DNA of 64,000 nucleotides from CAVTPU01 sp963736695 (GCA_963736695.1 CAVTPU010000004.1:2790001-2854000); one strand, 5' to 3'; counted from the first letter of the stretch, positions 1 to 9,169 are shown. Made by a program: numbers and translations. Notes: generated by a model not told the origin, from the letters alone.

Positions 1-576
1 GACCCCGTCGCGGCCGACCGGGCTTGCGCCGCCGGCGACACCGGCCTAGAGAAGGAAGCCTGGGTATCGCAGACGCTGCTGGAGTGGGGATCGTGCGGCA
101 AGCTTATCTACGTCGACGAAATGTCAGCCGGTTTTGCGCTCTACTCCCCGCCCGCCTATGTTCCTCGCGCGATGGCATTTCCCACCAGCCCGATCTCGGC
201 TGACGCGGTCCTGCTCACGACCGCACACGTCGTTCCCTCCTTCGCGGGTGGCGGACTCGGCCGGATGCTCGTTCAAGGCGTGGCACGCGATGTGTCGAAG
301 CGGGGGATTCGAGCGATCGAGGTCTTTGGAGACGCCAAGTTCGGTGACGAGGTGGACGAGACGTCTCAGTGCCTCGCGCCAGCCGAGTTCTTCCTCGCGG
401 TCGGTTTCAAAACCGTTCGACCGCATCCACGCTTTCCCCGCCTGCGACTGGAGTTGCGCACCGCGCTCTCGTGGAAGTCGGACGTTGAATACGCCTTGGA
501 GAAGCTGCTGGGCTCGATGAATCCAGACACGATTCTGCGTCCAGCCACCCGCGACAAACTCGTCATTCGATCATAG
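1..576 (+). CDS. GNAT family N-acetyltransferase, 5' end cut by window
   Basis: The frame is open from base 1 to the TAG at 574-576, so the gene starts upstream; the internal ATG at 121 is not a convincing start because coding continues before it. The stretch FAGGGLGRMLVQ with following helix matches the acetyl-CoA binding motif A of GNAT enzymes. The substrate cannot be told. A GNAT gene sits between parB and the cwlM-like amidase in many actinobacteria, which fits the genes that follow here. Family assignment is fairly sure, function is open. Confidence 0.75.
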   Translation, partial: DPVAADRACAAGDTGLEKEAWVSQTLLEWGSCGKLIYVDEMSAGFALYSPPAYVPRAMAFPTSPISADAVLLTTAHVVPSFAGGGLGRMLVQGVARDVSKRGIRAIEVFGDAKFGDEVDETSQCLAPAEFFLAVGFKTVRPHPRFPRLRLELRTALSWKSDVEYALEKLLGSMNPDTILRPATRDKLVIRS

Positions 577-583
577 TGGGAAC

Positions 584-625
584 GCCGAAACTTTCCATCG
601 ACGAACAATGATCGAAAGTTTCGGC
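584..625. terminator. Perfect 12-bp hairpin after the GNAT gene
   Basis: GCCGAAACTTTC (584-595) and its exact complement GAAAGTTTCGGC (614-625) flank an 18-nt loop that can add three more pairs. It begins 8 bases after the stop codon. There is no T run, as is common in actinobacteria, so termination is inferred from position and symmetry. Confidence 0.55.
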
Positions 626-1243
626 ACCCCTCGAGTCGACGCTGCAGATCTGTTAGCGCTCAGGGACCGATCGTTGTTCGACACCGACACCGATGACAAT
701 GACGCGATCGGTTCGAACGACGTTCAGCGGTGGAGTGGATCGCGTCCCGAGCGAGCGATCGCGGCCGGTCCGCCACGACACGACCAAACCACAGTTCCCT
801 TCGGAGTGTGTCAAGCAGCTGGACGCACTGCTCGGATAGGGGCCGCCATCACGATGGCGAACAACCGCAACCGGAGAACGTTTCTTGCCGGACAACACGC
901 AACGGCGATCGATCGTTTGCGGCTACCGATCGCTGGACTCAGTTCGAACATGGTGTCGGTGAGCGAGCAATCCACTGTGCAGACGAACCCAGACACAATC
1001 AGGTGCGTGGTGAGCGGCGATCGCACTCGGACAGCGATCGCGTTAGAGAAAGATCGCACCTACGCTCGGACGAGATGCCTTTAACTGCGGCATGCGGTCG
1101 AATGAACGGTCGTGACAAACGTGGAAGCGACAACGGCCTGAACGATCACAACAATCTAACGACCGCAACGACGCTGGTTGCGACGGAGGCGGGCGATCGT
1201 TCGTCGGTCGGCCACGCCACACAATCGTCCGGCGGTCGCGGCA
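626..1243. other. Non-coding spacer dense in GATC
   Basis: No convincing gene on either strand: the open frames here lack the strong third-position GC of their neighbours and resemble no family I know. The stretch looks poorer in GC than the flanks. From 577 to 1243 GATC occurs 14 times, mostly as CGATCG or GCGATCGC. It separates the GNAT gene from the 3' end of the amidase. Confidence 0.5.
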
Positions 1244-2428
1244 TCATGCGGTTGGATGATGGGAGCTGGAGGTCGCCGCGATCGCTGCCGCTCGGTGATC
1301 GGACGGCGGTTGAAACCACCCATGGATTGCTCGAACGATCGCGGCGGCGACACGGTCGCGAAACAGCGGATTGATCAGGTGGGTTCGCTCGTCCTGCGCG
1401 TCGAGCGAACCCACCTCCATGCGAATGGCGGGCATGTCGGCGTGGCACAGCAGATCATCAACCCCGGCGTGCACACCACCGTCCGTCAGCCCGGTGCAGG
1501 CGATGACCTCGGCCTGGGCGATTCGAGCGAACTCCTCTGAGGGCGACAAGGCGCGCGACTGGGTGGGCAGCTGCGCAGACGACTGGTCAGCTGGTCTGGC
1601 GTCCGCACGTTGTCGACCGCCGAAGAACGTCGCGATTCCCGATCGTTCCGATCCCGCCCGCGGTCGCAGGTGCAGCGAGACGAGTAGGTCGACACCAAGT
1701 TCATTCGCGAGGCCCGCCCGCTCGATCGGCGAAAAGGTTGCCGCGACGAGTGGGCCCCGACTGAGGTGAACGCGCATTCCGGTCGCTGCGAGCCGGCCGT
1801 CCAGTCGTGCCGCGAGATCGTAGGTGATCTCGGCAGCGTTCCATCGTCGTCGGCCGGTCGCGGAGTCGTCGACACCATGTCCAGGGTCGACGAGAATCCG
1901 TCGATCGGCGAGGACAGGCGGGCCGCACCGTCGCTCACCTGCGGCAGGCAAGGTTGACGGCGCGGTCGTGAGGGAGAACTGTGCTCGGCGCAGCGCGGCG
2001 GTCGTCTGCGGGCCGCAGGCTCCGTCGGCGAGAAGGCCGACATCGTGTTGAAACCGGGTGACGGCAGCCGCGGTGAGCACACCGTAGACGCCGTCGACAT
2101 GGCCGACCGCATAGCCCAGCGCGACGAGCCGGCCCTGCAGCGCGTTCACGTCATCACCGAACATCGGATATGGAGATTGGTTCGCGAGGATCCGTGCGCC
2201 GAATCGCCACCGAGCCGCGTCGAGTGCGCGCCAGGTTGCGACATCAACTTCGCCGGTGGCAGCCAGACCGCGCGACTGTTGAAACGAGCGAACCGCGCGT
2301 TCAGTCGACTCGTCATAGGGCGCGAACGGTGTGGGTGCGCCGGTCTCGATGGCCAGTCCCAGCGCAGCGAGAATGCACCGGATCTCCACGACCGCGTCGC
2401 CGTCGTCACCGCGTCGGATCGCTCGCAT
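1244..2428 (-). CDS. cwlM: N-acetylmuramoyl-L-alanine amidase, CwlM-like
   Basis: 394 aa. Two peptidoglycan-binding domains (about residues 8-70 and 85-150) are followed by an Amidase_3 catalytic domain (about 178-375). The zinc and catalytic residues are all visible: His184 in VDPGHG, Glu200, His253 in VSLHL and Glu338 in RMEVG. The family cleaves the bond between muramic acid and the stem peptide; in mycobacteria CwlM mainly acts as a phospho-regulated activator of MurA, so a regulatory role is possible. There is no signal peptide, which also fits CwlM. Start chosen at ATG 2428 with GGAG six bases upstream; a GTG at 2440 is in frame. Position after trxB-trxA is as in M. tuberculosis. Confidence 0.85.
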   Translation of the reverse strand: MRAIRRGDDGDAVVEIRCILAALGLAIETGAPTPFAPYDESTERAVRSFQQSRGLAATGEVDVATWRALDAARWRFGARILANQSPYPMFGDDVNALQGRLVALGYAVGHVDGVYGVLTAAAVTRFQHDVGLLADGACGPQTTAALRRAQFSLTTAPSTLPAAGERRCGPPVLADRRILVDPGHGVDDSATGRRRWNAAEITYDLAARLDGRLAATGMRVHLSRGPLVAATFSPIERAGLANELGVDLLVSLHLRPRAGSERSGIATFFGGRQRADARPADQSSAQLPTQSRALSPSEEFARIAQAEVIACTGLTDGGVHAGVDDLLCHADMPAIRMEVGSLDAQDERTHLINPLFRDRVAAAIVRAIHGWFQPPSDHRAAAIAATSSSHHPTA

Positions 2429-2472
2429 CGTCGACTCCACTCCTGACCGGACATTTCAGTCAGACGAGGCAA

Positions 2473-2478
2473 AGCCTA
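2473..2478 (-). promoter_or_regulatory. Candidate -10 box (TAGGCT) of the amidase gene
   Basis: TAGGCT on the minus strand lies 44 nt before ATG 2428 in the 200-bp gap after trxA, and has the TANNNT form of actinobacterial housekeeping promoters. No good -35 box is visible, so this is tentative. Confidence 0.4.
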
Positions 2479-2628
2479 TCGCAGCGCCAAGCCCGACTTT
2501 CGGCGCCGCGCCCACGCGAACGGCCACCAGCTCCTTCCCGCCGAACGGTGCGAAACCAGTCCGAGCGGGAGTGGGCCAGTGGCCGTTTCACGCCGTCCCC
2601 CATCCGCAGAAAGGCGGACGACCCAGGG

Positions 2629-2955
2629 CTATGAGATGGCGGACTCGATAAACCGGTGCAGGTCGGTCTTCGACCGCGCGCCAGAGACAGACTGCACCGG
2701 CTCCCCGCCCTTGAAAATGGTCAAGGTGGGAACGGACATGACTCGGAAGGTCATCACTGTCTGCGGGTTCTCGTCGATGTTGAGTTTGGTGAACTCGACC
2801 CGACCTGCGAACTCGTCCGCGAGTTCCGTGAGGAGCGGGTCGACCTTGCGACACGGGGCGCACCATTCGGCCCAGAAGTCGACAAGAACCGGCTTGTTCG
2901 ACTGGAGCACGTCGGTCGCGAAGGTCGCGTCGGTGACGGTCTTGGCATCTGACAT
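2629..2955 (-). CDS. trxA: Thioredoxin
   Basis: 108 aa, the normal thioredoxin size. The active site reads WCAPC (Cys32 and Cys35), a variant of WCGPC, followed by Lys; the cis-proline segment SVPT is present. It reduces protein disulfides in the cytoplasm using electrons from the thioredoxin reductase encoded just upstream. The start is ATG 2955 with GAGGAG seven bases before it; the longer frame to 2991 would swallow this ribosome site. Gap to trxB is 42 bases, so the two are one operon. Confidence 0.95.
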   Translation of the reverse strand: MSDAKTVTDATFATDVLQSNKPVLVDFWAEWCAPCRKVDPLLTELADEFAGRVEFTKLNIDENPQTVMTFRVMSVPTLTIFKGGEPVQSVSGARSKTDLHRFIESAIS

Positions 2956-2997
2956 AGCAAACTCCTCAAGTTCGGCTTTCACGGTTGTCAACTCCGG

Positions 2998-3930
2998 TCA
3001 GCTCTTCAGCGATGCGATGAATCGTTCGGCGTCGAGGGCGGCGGCACAGCCGGTTCCCGCTGCGGTGATGGCTTGGCGGTAGGTGTGGTCCACCAGGTCG
3101 CCGGCGGCGAAGACACCAGAGAGATTGGTACGCGTGCTCGGCGACTGCACAACGACATAACCAGTCGCGTCGAGATGAACTTGCCCGGCGAAGAGTTCGC
3201 TGCGGGGGTCGTGACCGATCGCGACGAATACACCGGTCACATCGATCGTGCGAACAGCGCCAGTCGCCACATCGTGCACCCGCACCCCCGCGACCTTCCC
3301 ATCGCCTTCGAGGATCTCGGTGACGACCGCGTTCCATTCAACCTTGATCTTCGGGTTGGCGAGCGTTCGATCCGCCATGATTTTGCTCGCACGGAACTGA
3401 TCGCGACGGTGAATGATCGTGACCGACTTCGCGAATCGAGTGAGGAAGTTCGCCTCCTCCATCGCTGAGTCGCCGCCCCCGACTACCGCGACGTGCTGGT
3501 CGCGGAAGAAGAACCCGTCGCATGTCGCGCAGGCGGAGACACCGTGGCCGAGCAGTGCCTGCTCGCCCGGCACGTCGAGGGGGCGCCACGCCGAACCAGT
3601 AGTGAGAACGACGGCTTTCGCGCGATGTGCAGTGTCGCCCACCCAGACGGTCTTGATCTCGCCTGTGAGTTCGACCCGGGTGACGTCATCGGTGAGCAAC
3701 TCTGCCCCAAAGCGCTCGGCCTGTTTGCGCATGTTGTCCATCAGGTCTGGGCCCATGATCGGGTCAGGAAACCCAGGAAAGTTCTCCACCTCGGTGGTTG
3801 TCATGAGAGCCCCACCCGACTGGACTCCCTCAATCACCAGCGGCTTGAGGTTGGCTCGCGCGGCATAGGTCGCTGCGGTGTAGCCGGCTGGTCCGGAGCC
3901 AATAATGATCAGGTTACGGATGTCGTCCAT
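2998..3930 (-). CDS. trxB: Thioredoxin-disulfide reductase
   Basis: 310 aa flavoenzyme that passes electrons from NADPH through FAD to thioredoxin. Visible are the FAD dinucleotide motif GSGPAG near residue 11, the redox pair CATC (Cys134, Cys137), and the NADPH motif GGGDSA near residue 154. ATG 3930 is preceded by GAGGAG. It lies between the sigM/anti-sigma pair and trxA, an arrangement in which the thioredoxin genes are often under oxidative-stress sigma control. Confidence 0.95.
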   Translation of the reverse strand: MDDIRNLIIIGSGPAGYTAATYAARANLKPLVIEGVQSGGALMTTTEVENFPGFPDPIMGPDLMDNMRKQAERFGAELLTDDVTRVELTGEIKTVWVGDTAHRAKAVVLTTGSAWRPLDVPGEQALLGHGVSACATCDGFFFRDQHVAVVGGGDSAMEEANFLTRFAKSVTIIHRRDQFRASKIMADRTLANPKIKVEWNAVVTEILEGDGKVAGVRVHDVATGAVRTIDVTGVFVAIGHDPRSELFAGQVHLDATGYVVVQSPSTRTNLSGVFAAGDLVDHTYRQAITAAGTGCAAALDAERFIASLKS

Positions 3931-4043
3931 GCGGACTCCTCAAGCTCGCTTCTGGGGGTTCGTGTCAACCATGCGGTGGACAACAACGCCATCGTACGAA
4001 CCAGGGATTCCCCAACGCGGTGAACGTCACGTGGATCCCGTTG

Positions 4044-4060
4044 ATTCGTCACTGACGAAT
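4044..4060. promoter_or_regulatory. 17-bp perfect palindrome upstream of trxB
   Basis: ATTCGTCA, one base, TGACGAAT. It overlaps the stop codon of the anti-sigma gene and lies about 115 bp before trxB. The one-base centre favours a dimeric regulator site over a terminator. Role inferred from symmetry only. Confidence 0.35.
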
Positions 4061-5002
4061 GGTCATGATCACCGCATCGTCGTTCACGCCACACGCCGGC
4101 CCGACCGCCACGACCTCGGTCGAATTTCCTGATCTGATCACCATGACGAGGGCGGGCGCGCCGTTGAGGCGGGCGAAGTCAACGGCCGTCACGACTCCCG
4201 GATGGCCAGGGGTGACCGCGTTGAGGCAGCGGCTCATCGCGTCGGGATCGGTCATCCGGACAAGCCGCGCGTCCACACGGGAGGCCAGCCGCTCAGGCGA
4301 CAACACGCGCACGCCGTCGGGTTCCCCGTCCGTCGACACCTTCGGTGGAGTGTCGCCTGTGTGTTGATCAGTCGTCAGGGTCGGGGCAGCGCCTGTCGTG
4401 ATCAACTCGGTTAGCGAGTCCGGCGTGTAGTTAACCCCCGAAGCCAGATAACTGATTCCGGCGCTGAGTGCGGTCGGATCGTCGGTGAGGCCGCCGCGCA
4501 GTCCTTCGGCCCGGCCAGCCGTCTGGCCGGAGCCGGGTGCTGCGGCAGTGTCAGCGGACACGTTGACGCCCAAAGTGCCGGTGAACCACAAACCTCCGGC
4601 GACCAACACAACGGATGCCGCCACGCTGCTCAGCCCGACGAATAGCCTTCGGCGCCGCGCGCGGTTCAGCGATGTCACGGTCGCGCTGTCTGTCGATCCC
4701 GACTTCTCAGAAGGCGTGACCAGACGAAGCCGGCTGGGGGGCTCCCCCGCAGACGCAGCGCGAAGCGTCGTGCTCAGCGCGTTGGAGACCGAGGTCGGCA
4801 TCGGTTCGGCGGAGACTATGGCGAGGCTGCGCAACTCATCCCGTACGACATGATCTGCCGCGACGAGCGCCTCGAAGGCCGACCGCCACTCCTGCCGACT
4901 CTGGATCAACTCGTCGATCTCGGCAGCCTCGGATGAGTCGAGCACTCCAGCGGCGTAGTCGGCCAGGCGGTCGAGGTCATCGTCGGTGATGTCGAGGTTC
5001 AC
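4049..5002 (-). CDS. Anti-sigma factor of SigM, membrane anchored
   Basis: 317 aa. An acidic cytoplasmic N-terminal part (1-115) without the HxxxCxxC zinc motif is followed by a basic stop (RARRRR), one membrane span at about 120-141 and an extracytoplasmic C-terminal domain. This is the plan of an anti-sigma factor that holds its sigma at the membrane. Start is GTG 5002, preceded by AGGAGG, and overlaps the sigM stop as GTGA, so the pair is translationally coupled. By position it corresponds to M. tuberculosis RsmA (Rv3912). The binding domain itself is weakly conserved, so the role rests on context and topology. Confidence 0.8.
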   Translation of the reverse strand: MNLDITDDDLDRLADYAAGVLDSSEAAEIDELIQSRQEWRSAFEALVAADHVVRDELRSLAIVSAEPMPTSVSNALSTTLRAASAGEPPSRLRLVTPSEKSGSTDSATVTSLNRARRRRLFVGLSSVAASVVLVAGGLWFTGTLGVNVSADTAAAPGSGQTAGRAEGLRGGLTDDPTALSAGISYLASGVNYTPDSLTELITTGAAPTLTTDQHTGDTPPKVSTDGEPDGVRVLSPERLASRVDARLVRMTDPDAMSRCLNAVTPGHPGVVTAVDFARLNGAPALVMVIRSGNSTEVVAVGPACGVNDDAVIMTIRQ

Positions 5003-5655
5003 GCCCGTGTCCCTCCTTCCGCCCGCACTCCGGTAACCGACTGTGTGTGTGCCTGCCGAGATTCGACGGATGGAGAGCCGTCGGGGTTCCCCGTCGCGGC
5101 GGATGGCGCGGTGCGCAGATGCCCCAGCAACACCGCGAGCTTCGCTCTGCCACGCGCACACCGGCTCTTCACCGTGCCCTCTGCGACACCGAGGATCGAG
5201 GCGATCTCCGCCACCGAATAGCCATGCATGTCGAGCAACACCAAGGCGACCCGTTGCTCGGCCGGGAGTCGTGCGAGTGCCGCCCGCACGGCGAGCGACG
5301 TGTCCGAGTCAGACTCTGGCGCCCGAGTGAACGGGATGATGTCGCCTTCGGGCAGCGGCACGGTTGGTCGGGACTGGCGCCGACGAAGGCGATCGAGGCA
5401 TGCGTTGACGACGATGCGGTGCAGCCAGGTGGTGACCGCTGAGTCGCCACGGAAGCGACCGGCGGCCCGCAATGCGGAGACGAGCGCGTCTTGAAGCGCG
5501 TCGGCCGCCTCTTCTCGGTCTCCCACCGTGCGGAGCGCGACGGCCCACAAGCGGTCTCGGTGTCGCAGCACCAGTTCCTCAAACGCGCGCGGCTCGCCCG
5601 CGACGTGCGCCGCGAGCAGGGCGTGGTCGTCGAGTTCGGCGAGTGGATAGGTCAT
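4999..5655 (-). CDS. sigM: ECF sigma factor SigM
   Basis: 218 aa extracytoplasmic-function sigma factor. Region 2 spans about residues 24-93 (FEELVLRHRDRLW, core-binding and -10 recognition) and region 4 about 126-173 with the helix-turn-helix YSVAEIASILGVAEGTVKSR. The C-terminal 40 residues are a low-complexity tail. It directs RNA polymerase to stress promoters and is held by the anti-sigma factor encoded downstream. Assignment to SigM rests on the order murJ - sigM - anti-sigma - trxB, which is well conserved in actinobacteria. Confidence 0.9.
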   Translation of the reverse strand: MTYPLAELDDHALLAAHVAGEPRAFEELVLRHRDRLWAVALRTVGDREEAADALQDALVSALRAAGRFRGDSAVTTWLHRIVVNACLDRLRRRQSRPTVPLPEGDIIPFTRAPESDSDTSLAVRAALARLPAEQRVALVLLDMHGYSVAEIASILGVAEGTVKSRCARGRAKLAVLLGHLRTAPSAATGNPDGSPSVESRQAHTQSVTGVRAEGGTRA

Positions 5656-5677
5656 CGGCGTCCAACGGTGGCGTCGA

Positions 5678-7198
5678 CTACGGCGACAGCACCGTGATCT
5701 CGTTGATAGTGAGTTGGTATGGGTACTTGTCGTTGGAGATCTTTGGCAGGTTTGTGATCCACACCAACAGGTATTGCTGATCTTGCTCGGCCTCGGTGAT
5801 GGGGAAGACCATCACCGAGCCGTTGTGATCGGCGAGTGGCTGCCCAACCACGGTGTAGTTCTTGCTGATGCTCTTGTCGCCGGCGTTGGTGGCGCCGGGG
5901 TCGCCGGCACCCGAGCGCAGCTCCATTGAGGCTCCGGCGTGACTGACGACCACCTTGACCGCGCCGACCTTTGTCGGCGCGCCGAGGTTGATCAAGATTC
6001 CCATTCCTGGCTTCAAGCCACCGAAGTTCGACGTCGTATAACCCTCGGTGCGCCAGCCGGTGTCCTCTTTGCCGTCGACGGCGAGTTCGGAACCGCGATC
6101 CTCGGACCGAGTGTTCGTGTTCGGGTCGACAACCCGGATCTGGTCCGCGCGGATCGTGATGGGCTGCGCGGGTCCGGTGCCCGGCTTCTGCTGAGACGGC
6201 TGGGTCGTCGTGCCTGGCACCGACGCGGCGGGGGCCGGATCACCATCGAGCAGCTTGATCCCGGTGATCACCCCGATTGTCGCGATGGTCGCGAGGACAG
6301 CAACCCCGAGCAGCAGCTTGCCGGCGATTCGGCGGGTCGGCGCGGCAGGTTCGGCGCTGCGGAACCCGATCGGGCCGGCGTCGTCAAAGTCATGTTCGGG
6401 CGCCTCATTGGCGAACTTCGCGAAGACGCCCGCGAGCGCAGTGGCCGATGGGGCAGGGGCACGGCGGTCGAGCAGCGCGGCCGCGACGTCGTCGAGCTCG
6501 CGCGGCACACCGGAGCGAACCTGATGAAGCGGCACGAACTGGCCGTTGGCGTCGCGCGTGGCGTCGGGCAGCGGGGCTGCACCGGCCTCGCGAACCGGCC
6601 ACCGACCCGTGAGGCAGGAATAGAGGACCGCTCCGATCGCCCGGACGTCACGCTCCATCTCGCCAGCTCCGCCGGCCCGCGGATCGGTGAGAACAACCCG
6701 ACCGTCGTCGGCGATGAGCACCGTGCCTGGGTGAATGCTGCCGTGGACGATGCCAGCGACGTGCAGCGCGGCCACCGCCTCGGCGACGGCGTGCGCCACC
6801 AACACCGATCGTTCCGGATCGAGGGGCGCGTGTTGAAGGACGTCACGCAGGGCATGACCGGGGATCCACTCGCGGACGACGTAGGCTCGCTGACCCTCGT
6901 TGATAGCGTCATAGACCGAGCAGATGTGCGGATGCACCAGTCGACTCGCTGCGACGGCCGCCGCGATCATGCTGTTGGCGGGTTCGCCGCCGGGATAACG
7001 CAACACGATCGCGACGGGTCGGCGGAGCACGACATCTTGACCCCGCCAGATTTGTCTGTTGGCCGAGTCGGTGTTGACGTGTTCTTCCAGGCAGTAGCGA
7101 TCGGCGAGCGTCTCACCGATCGCAGGAGCGCCGAAGGTCATCACGCTGGGAGACGCTCCCGTGCCCCGGCCTCGATGTCCTCCGCCTTCGTGGCTCAC
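5678..7198 (-). CDS. Pseudokinase with extracytoplasmic domain, MurJ partner
   Basis: 506 aa. Kinase-like fold at about 23-260, then a membrane span (290-317) and a secreted beta-rich domain (340-506) resembling discoidin or galactose-binding folds. Catalytic positions are lost: the VAIK lysine is VAIV (62-65), the HRD motif is HGS (152-154) and DFG is TDP (171-173), so it should not phosphorylate. In M. tuberculosis the same pseudokinase plus extracellular module is fused to the end of MviN (Rv3910) and binds FhaA when phosphorylated. Here it is a separate gene directly after murJ. GTG 7198 is chosen for its GAGGAGG ribosome site. Confidence 0.85.
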   Translation of the reverse strand: MSHEGGGHRGRGTGASPSVMTFGAPAIGETLADRYCLEEHVNTDSANRQIWRGQDVVLRRPVAIVLRYPGGEPANSMIAAAVAASRLVHPHICSVYDAINEGQRAYVVREWIPGHALRDVLQHAPLDPERSVLVAHAVAEAVAALHVAGIVHGSIHPGTVLIADDGRVVLTDPRAGGAGEMERDVRAIGAVLYSCLTGRWPVREAGAAPLPDATRDANGQFVPLHQVRSGVPRELDDVAAALLDRRAPAPSATALAGVFAKFANEAPEHDFDDAGPIGFRSAEPAAPTRRIAGKLLLGVAVLATIATIGVITGIKLLDGDPAPAASVPGTTTQPSQQKPGTGPAQPITIRADQIRVVDPNTNTRSEDRGSELAVDGKEDTGWRTEGYTTSNFGGLKPGMGILINLGAPTKVGAVKVVVSHAGASMELRSGAGDPGATNAGDKSISKNYTVVGQPLADHNGSVMVFPITEAEQDQQYLLVWITNLPKISNDKYPYQLTINEITVLSP

Positions 7199-7433
7199 CC
7201 GTCCTCCTCGCCTAGGACCCGTAGCACTTCCGCCAACCCGGCTAGGTCGCGGTATGTGTTCTTGACGCGCCGCAGCGCGCATGCCGGGACACTCGTGTGG
7301 GCCTGACCCTACCCGTCCGCTTTCGGAGCTCACCCACACTCCCGCATAAAGGGTGCCCTGCCGCGCCGGTTACGTCTAGCGGCACACCGCGCTCAGGTGT
7401 TGCCACTTGGCAAAGATCTTGGCGTATCGCCTG
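7199..7433. other. Spacer between murJ and the pseudokinase gene
   Basis: 235 bp without a gene. A small palindrome, TTGCCA-CT-TGGCAA at 7400-7413, lies just past the murJ stop. The in-frame extension of the pseudokinase back to 7339 lacks a ribosome site and was not used. A promoter for the pseudokinase-sigM genes may lie here but none stands out. Confidence 0.4.
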
Positions 7434-9161
7434 CTAACGCCCAAATCGGGCGCGAATCATGCCGGTGAGTTGACGCACCTCCGACACTCGCAGCGCATAT
7501 GCGACACCGATATAGACCGCACTGAGCACCATGCCACCGACCACGAGTTGGATGACACTCGCCGTTTTGCCATCGCCCATCGCCGCGGTGAGACCCGCGA
7601 CGACCGCCCACGTCGCCGCGCCAGCGACAATGGCCGCCCCGGCGAGGCGAGCCAGCGTGGCGAAGACAGCGCCGAGCCCGAGTCGGCCGATGCGCCGGCG
7701 AAGCACCACATAGCCGAGAACGGTCGCGACGGCGAACGACACTGCGTTGCCGCCCATGAGGCCGGCGTCCACCCAATAGACCGGCAACACCACAAAGAAC
7801 AACAGATCAACCGCAATGCGTACGACCACGACAGGAAGGTTGAGCAGTGCGGGCGTACGGGTATCGGGCATCGCCCACAGGGCGAACGTCTGCAGCTGGC
7901 TGATGGCGAACGGCACCAGGCTGAGTCCGGCGACCGCGATCACCCAGCCGGTCGCGACCGCCTCCCGGTGTGAATACTGGCCGACCTCGAAGATTGTCAC
8001 GCCGATCGGCCGGCCGAGCACCAGATAGCCGGCAGTCGCCGGGACCAACACCACCGCCGACAGTCGCGTGCCGAGCGAGAGCTGGTCGGCGAGGTCGGCG
8101 TGTCGGCCGGTGGAGGCGGCCTCGGCCATCCGAGGCATGAGAGCTGTGATGATCGAGACGGCGACGATGCCGTGGATCATCATGAAGATGAGGAACGCGT
8201 TGTTGTAGATCGCTGGTCCCGGCACCGGGTTGGCCTTGGTGCCCTGTGACCCGGCAAGGTATGCCAGCCGTAATACGACAACGACCCCCACCTGGCTGCC
8301 CAGCACATAGAGCAGCATCCAGCCGCCGACCCCGGCAAGCTCGCGCAACGCGAGCTTGCGCAGGTCCCACCGCCAACGCCAGCGGAAACCCACCTTGCGC
8401 AGCGCGGGCCAGAGCCCGACCGCTTGCACCACGATGCCGAGGGTGGTTCCGATGCCCAACACCAGGATGCCGGCCGTGGTGATGGTGGTCGGCGCCACCG
8501 GACGGGCCATCGGCAGCAGCATGAAGACACCGGCCGTGGCGATGACGACGAGGTTGTTGAGGATCGGGGTCCACATTGGCGCGGCGAAGTGCCCGCGGGT
8601 GTTGAGCACTGCGGCGAAGAGCGCGGCCATCCCATAGAAGAAGATCTCGGGCAGCAGCAGATAACCCAACACTGTGATCAGCTGACGGTCGACCGCCAGG
8701 GTCTTCGGCCCCGCGAATAACGACGTGAGCAGCGGCGCGGCGGCCACCGCGACGACGGTGGCGCCGGCGAGGAAGATAGTCGCGAGTGTGAGCAGCCGCT
8801 GCGAATAGGCGACCCCGCCGTCGTCGTCGCGGTTCTTCGCCCGCACAAGCAGAGGAACCACCACGCTCGCGAGCACTCCTCCGAGCAGCAGCTCGTAGAC
8901 CATGTTCGGCAGGGTGTTGGCGAGGGTGTAGTCGTCGGACACGACCGCCGCGCCGATTGCGGCGCCGATGGCCACCGTGCGCACAAATCCGGTGAGCCGA
9001 CTGACGAGGCTGCCCGCGGCCATCACCGCACCATGCCGGGCGACCGACGAGCCCTCGGGCGGGGCGTCGTCGGAGTGGCCATCGGCGGCGACGATAGGCA
9101 GGACTGTCGTCGCCTCGGGGTCGGCGTCGCCGCCGCGCGCTAACGGACCCGTACCACTCAT
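7434..9161 (-). CDS. murJ: Lipid II flippase MurJ (MviN)
   Basis: 575 aa polytopic protein of the MOP exporter superfamily that flips lipid II to the outer face of the membrane. After a short acidic N-terminus come about 14 membrane spans; the GSLVSRLTGFVRT start of span 1 is the typical MurJ signature. The start is ATG 9161, because a TAGGGT -10 box lies eight bases before it, meaning a nearly leaderless mRNA; the frame further upstream runs into the divergent pcnA promoter. It heads the block pseudokinase - sigM - anti-sigma. Confidence 0.93.
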   Translation of the reverse strand: MSGTGPLARGGDADPEATTVLPIVAADGHSDDAPPEGSSVARHGAVMAAGSLVSRLTGFVRTVAIGAAIGAAVVSDDYTLANTLPNMVYELLLGGVLASVVVPLLVRAKNRDDDGGVAYSQRLLTLATIFLAGATVVAVAAAPLLTSLFAGPKTLAVDRQLITVLGYLLLPEIFFYGMAALFAAVLNTRGHFAAPMWTPILNNLVVIATAGVFMLLPMARPVAPTTITTAGILVLGIGTTLGIVVQAVGLWPALRKVGFRWRWRWDLRKLALRELAGVGGWMLLYVLGSQVGVVVVLRLAYLAGSQGTKANPVPGPAIYNNAFLIFMMIHGIVAVSIITALMPRMAEAASTGRHADLADQLSLGTRLSAVVLVPATAGYLVLGRPIGVTIFEVGQYSHREAVATGWVIAVAGLSLVPFAISQLQTFALWAMPDTRTPALLNLPVVVVRIAVDLLFFVVLPVYWVDAGLMGGNAVSFAVATVLGYVVLRRRIGRLGLGAVFATLARLAGAAIVAGAATWAVVAGLTAAMGDGKTASVIQLVVGGMVLSAVYIGVAYALRVSEVRQLTGMIRARFGR

Positions 9162-9169
9162 GGGTAGAG

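Noticed and set aside
700..730. tRNA T-arm-like GGTTCGAAC
   Set aside because: No acceptor, D or anticodon stems around it.
608..1374. Open frames on the plus strand after the GNAT gene
   Set aside because: Codon use does not show the strong GC third position of real genes here, no ribosome site, no recognisable domain.
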